Assembly (NCBI RefSeq): GCF_024868665.1
Contig: NC_079894.1
Coordinates: 4,055,426-4,119,425, forward strand
Source: Triplophysa rosa
Taxonomy: Eukaryota > Chordata > Actinopteri > Cypriniformes > Nemacheilidae
Direction of reading: 5' to 3'
DNA length: 64,000 bases
Shown here: positions 59,826 through 64,000 of the stretch, piece after piece
How the letters are laid out: the number at the start of each line of letters is the position of its first letter
How positions within the stretch are numbered: position 1 is the first letter of the stretch
Made by a program: the position numbers and the translations under genes
The notes under the pieces: model-generated
What the model was told of the DNA's origin: nothing
The model's input: the letters and a program-made list of their open reading frames with translations, nothing else
Databases searched by the model: none

Positions 59826-62800
59826 CTGAAATAAGAGACAAATTGCATTGTCACAATGAGTTTACACTTCCAATGCGATGATTTAATTACTCTCCCAAAA
59901 GTGAAAACCCTTCCTTGAAAATGAACTATAATAATTCATTTGTTTTTTAAGCCAAAAGCACAACTCCATATTGTAACAAACGTATCTGTATGGTTGAAGA
60001 TAAACATTAAGCCCTGCCAAGCTATTTGATGTTTTCTGTCCTTTAGCTATAAAGAGCTTGTTCGTTTTGTGAAAAGGGTCATAAAAGCATAAGATTTGCA
60101 CACGAGTTATGGAAATGTGGGCGCGTTAAAAAAAGAAATTAAGAAAATCATTGAAGAGCTTTCTAGTCGCAAATCCCTTCTGTGTGCGAGTTCTTTACAA
60201 AATGCTTTTACAGTCGGACAAAGCTTTCAGTTTGCTTAAGAACATGCACAATTTTAGTTATTCTCATAAATGCTTCAATTACCAGAGGTTTTTCGTTCAT
60301 AATAAATGATTTCTTTAGTTTTATAACCACGGTGCATAACTATTTTCTTTCTGAAAGTTATTCAAAACGTTTCGCCTTATTATTTGTTACTGGTAAACAG
60401 CATGCATTACTACATAATACCGTTAAGGTAAACATAACAGTCACACGTATGGTATTATATAATATTCCATATATGTGTCACGGTTCCCTCTGTTTCTCCC
60501 CGTGTTTAAAAGCATATTGGACTTTACTCCTACCATAGTCGGTCATTCCTGCAGTTCCGTTACAATATGTAGTGTTATTGGCAAACTAAGGTTGTTTGGA
60601 TTCAGTATTGAATATGCTGACGTAATGTAACAGTACATACATTATTTTATACTGTAAAATCACTGAGAAAGTCAATGATCCGTAACTAAGGACATCTGAT
60701 TACGATGCTGGTGGTTTATGGGAAACATCTCTTCCGCCATAAATCACTCCATGACCTACAGTATGTAATATACAAATTTTCCCCAAATAATAACTTATTG
60801 ATTGTTTTGTTTATTAATTGACAATGTGATTAATCAAAATCATTTGAATGCAGCTTTTGTGATCATGTTCTTAAAAGAATCAGCAATTTCATACATACAG
60901 CTGAGGAAAAAATGATATGCAGTTTTTCTAAATTTACTATAGGTATGTGTTGAGGTAAAATGACCATTTTTGTTTCATTCTGTGAACTACTAACGCTATT
61001 TCTACCATATTTCAAATATCATTTCTATTTGCAGAAAATGAAAACTGCTCTGTATTTTTCAGACCTCAAAAACAAGTTCATATTCAACAGTAATATTTGT
61101 TCATGTATTTCGGTTATTATGTATTATGTATTATGTTTATGTGGTAACCTCAATTTCGATCACAGTTTTCATGTGTCTTGTCGTGCTGTCAGTCTCTCAC
61201 ATTGCTGTTGGATGACTTTACGTCACTCCTGAGGTTTGATTTTGTTGACATTCAACAGACAATTGACCGGAATGACCACAATACATCTAGAAATGATGAT
61301 TAAATGAAAATTTGGAATTTTTTCTACAGCTGTACAGGTCCAGTACGGCAAGCACTTAAAGAATAACACTAAAAATAGCCATAGTACTGTCATAAAATAG
61401 TCATACTAAGTTATTACACAAAGTGTTATCCTTTACCTCCCCCCAAAATAATGAGACACTTCTGACAGACACATAAATACAAAATAAACAAGTCAAATAG
61501 TTACTACACAATAATTTCATTACAATGTATTTTATCATTCTATTTAACTCATTTGTCACATTGACCTCACGCCCTTTATCGGGACAGGCATTTTTAGAAA
61601 GGATGTCACAGATATTTGGCGTGAAAGCAAATGGAATCAATGAGACACTTGTGGAAAGTGAAGGGTGAGAGATCTATAGACAGCACATTAGTCCTATCTG
61701 ATGACTGATGTGACTTTGAGTGATTAATGGTGCGTGCGGCTGAAATAAAGACTTATTGATGTGACCTTTGAATTCGGGTTTTGGTGCAAATGGACTGACA
61801 TATATGTGAAGGACTTATCATCCTGACATTTCAATCCTCCTCCTGTTTTGTGACATGAGAGCTTTTTTAAAAGGGAATGAACTTGTAGATATATTGCACG
61901 ATATGAATCTAATAGTAAAACTGTTCCAGAACATAGGGTGCTGTGTTGGCATCCACACTAAGAGCAGAAAGCTGAATTTGGATTTCAAGTTTTTTTCACA
62001 GTGTCTTGATCTTGTTCACGATGCAAATACTGAGGAAGGTCAAAAACAGCGAACGCTGTGTGACTGTATTTCAAGGCCCTTCATCTTTGTAAGCTATATT
62101 CATGAATAGCTTTAATATTTCCTAGTTACTTGATCTGAGTGAAAGCAGCATATTAAGTAGAAAAAACATTATATTATTACATTTCATCACACCTCCATAC
62201 ATTGCACTGCATATCACAGCCAGACACGAACATGATGTCCCTTGAAATCCTGCCATTTTTTCTGATGGGATTTTCATGAGAAACAATACCTACTTTTGCC
62301 TCCTAAGATAAAACACTCCTTCTGACAGCAAACCACAGATATAATGTGGCATTATAGCACAGATGTAGGTATATCATGTTGCGAGACTCCCGGAAGAGCT
62401 CATTTAAACAAACACCGACGCTTCCATCTGTTAAGCTCATATTTACTATCCCATCCCAATTCTTCTTTCTCTCTTCTGTATGGGCAGTCCAGGTTAGTAT
62501 CGATTCGGGTACTCCTACCTCATTCATCTAACTCTGTGCTGCTGTCCTCCCAACCGGAGCTTAAGGACCCCAGAGCTTGGGGCTACTGAGCTTGAATAGG
62601 TCAATATAATCCATGACCTTTTTCCTGGCCGAGATGCTGATGACCCATTCGGGTGGTGATGTAAACAAAATGTGCTCTCACGCTCTCTTCTATATATTTC
62701 TGCTCGCAGAATGAACTTAAAAAGCAAAGCGGGAAATGTCAGGGTTGTTTAAAGGGCATGTAAACACGTACTGAAATGGCACATGGCTTTCTGCGGTAAT

Positions 62801-64000
62801 TATACTTAATTGAATCATTTACTGGATGAGTTTTGTTCTGTAGATCGTCTTTTTGTCTGTTGTGTCAAAGGTTGCGCTTGTTGTATATTAAGCCGGCAAA
62901 ATTCAGCAGATCACAGAGGAACGCTTCCCAACCGTCAGATGTTTTTTCCTCTGTCTCAAATATCCATCTGCACTATAGATGGCAGGTTCAACAGCCCTGC
63001 TGTATTAGAATACACACACGTTTATGACATTTTTGTCCTACAATGAAATTGTGTCATTTCAACTTTCGCAATCCAATAAAAGTAGTTTTTCTTTAGAAAG
63101 ATTCATTATTATAAATAAACGTGTACAATTTCTATTTTCAACACTTCAGTAATTTTCCACTGATCATTATCGCACTGGAATCTGTAAGTTGGATGTACAT
63201 TGGCCTCCAATGTGCTATTTATTTTCATAAAGCATAAAGGATGTTATGTCTGCACTTCTGAACAACACCCACATTGTACTGTGATAGAACATCCTCACAG
63301 ACGTCTGCTTTCTTTTAATAACACAAGAATACTTTGGCAGAAAGTTTTTCTTTACAAAATATAAAGCATTTTGTCAGGGTACGTTTGCACGACAATGATG
63401 GATTAGAAAACGGAAACGTTTTTCCTTTGCGTTTTATAAAAGTTTCACGTACGCACAACACCATTGTCAAAGCGATCTGCGCTAACATGGATCCACAGTA
63501 AAAACGCTGTATTGAGCATGACAGGTTGGTGGATAGCAATGTCAGTTTATAGAGAAACATTACATTCCTGCGCACATACACATACCAATTTTTAAGCCAA
63601 AAATGCTTTTAATAACCTTTGTCGGCATGTATTTGTGTTTAAAGTCTGGTGTATGTAAATAATACGTATCCGCTGATCTTGGTGGTGCAGCAAATCTACT
63701 TTTTGCTGGAGAAATGATAATAAGTGACGCAGCACAAACACACCATGGAGGCCGCCATTATTGTTTTTTGGGAGTATCCGTACATGCCTACAGACTGAAC
63801 ACGTAATACGCATGCGTATGAAGTCATCGTTATCGGAAAAGCCCTCTTTAGAGAGATGACAACCATGTAATTTTCAAAAATGTGTACTTTGTTTTTAAAA
63901 GTTTGCGTTTTCAGTCTCCCAGTCATTGTCGTGTAAAAGAACTGCCAAAACGCATAAAAACTTTTCTGTTTTTAGTTCAAAATGATCTTGTTTAAACGGC
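59826..64000. other. upstream or first-intron sequence, no gene seen
   Basis: These 4.2 kb hold a Tc1-type remnant at 60.9-61.2 kb and otherwise AT-rich sequence. Short open frames such as 61855-62109 have no recognisable domain and no splice context. I see no clear promoter, CpG island or first exon for tnr here, so the transcription start probably lies beyond the window. Confidence 0.6.
60898..61232 (-). pseudogene. Tc1-type transposon remnant with decayed transposase fragment
   Basis: The plus strand carries CGATCACAGTTTTCATGTGT, CTCTCACATTGCTGTTGGAT and GACTTTACGTCACTCCTGAG. On the minus strand this reads as the carboxy-terminal part of a Tc1 transposase (a VIQQQCERL-like stretch), with stop codons and frame shifts. 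The left part (60898-61115) is untranslated sequence of the same family, shared with 42143-42399. Identification of the family is from memory. Confidence 0.65.

Noticed and set aside
61855..62109. Open frame of 84 codons
   Set aside because: No recognisable domain, no promoter or polyadenylation context, and no splice sites that would place it in a gene.

Overview
The window is vertebrate nuclear DNA, almost certainly from a teleost and most likely a cyprinid. It is AT-rich, intron-dominated and full of short fish-type DNA transposons and a tRNA-derived SINE. The only protein-coding gene I can support is the 5' part of tenascin-R (tnr) on the minus strand. The gene runs from high to low coordinates and continues below base 1 towards its fibronectin type III exons.

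Gene layout, in transcription order. Two small splice-bounded exons that look non-coding lie at 59790-59825 (36 bp) and 26593-26640 (48 bp); both are predictions from splice signals. The first coding exon is 8880-9425, with the ATG at 9363. It encodes the signal peptide, a basic RVRR stretch, the cysteine-rich segment and the heptad coiled coil that trimerises tenascins. The next exon, 3788-4264, is symmetric (477 bp, phase 1 at both ends) and holds the 4.5 EGF-like repeats. The two coding exons join in frame across the intron 4265-8879. Nothing below 3788 looks like a fibronectin type III exon.

Everything else is intron or upstream sequence. Mobile DNA includes four hAT-type elements with perfect 8-bp target duplications (1395-3182, 6414-6868, 26108-26405, 35722-36206). 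The first still carries a broken transposase exon with a BED zinc finger and has a second element inside it. There is a foldback family with nine copies, a roughly 400-bp TTAAAGGTCCAGTG family with three copies, two copies of a tRNA-like SINE, a Tc1-type transposase remnant near 61.2 kb, and several nested insertions that allow relative dating. A CT microsatellite contains an assembly gap (29448-29453).

Some low-repeat stretches with homeodomain-type TAAT sites are candidate conserved regulatory elements, as expected in introns of a neural matrix gene. One plus-strand interval (43672-43809) has good splice sites at both ends and may be an antisense non-coding exon. I see no bacterial, viral or CRISPR system, and nothing that I would call an undescribed functional system. 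The most informative novelties are the candidate untranslated exons, the antisense exon and the insertion-history records.
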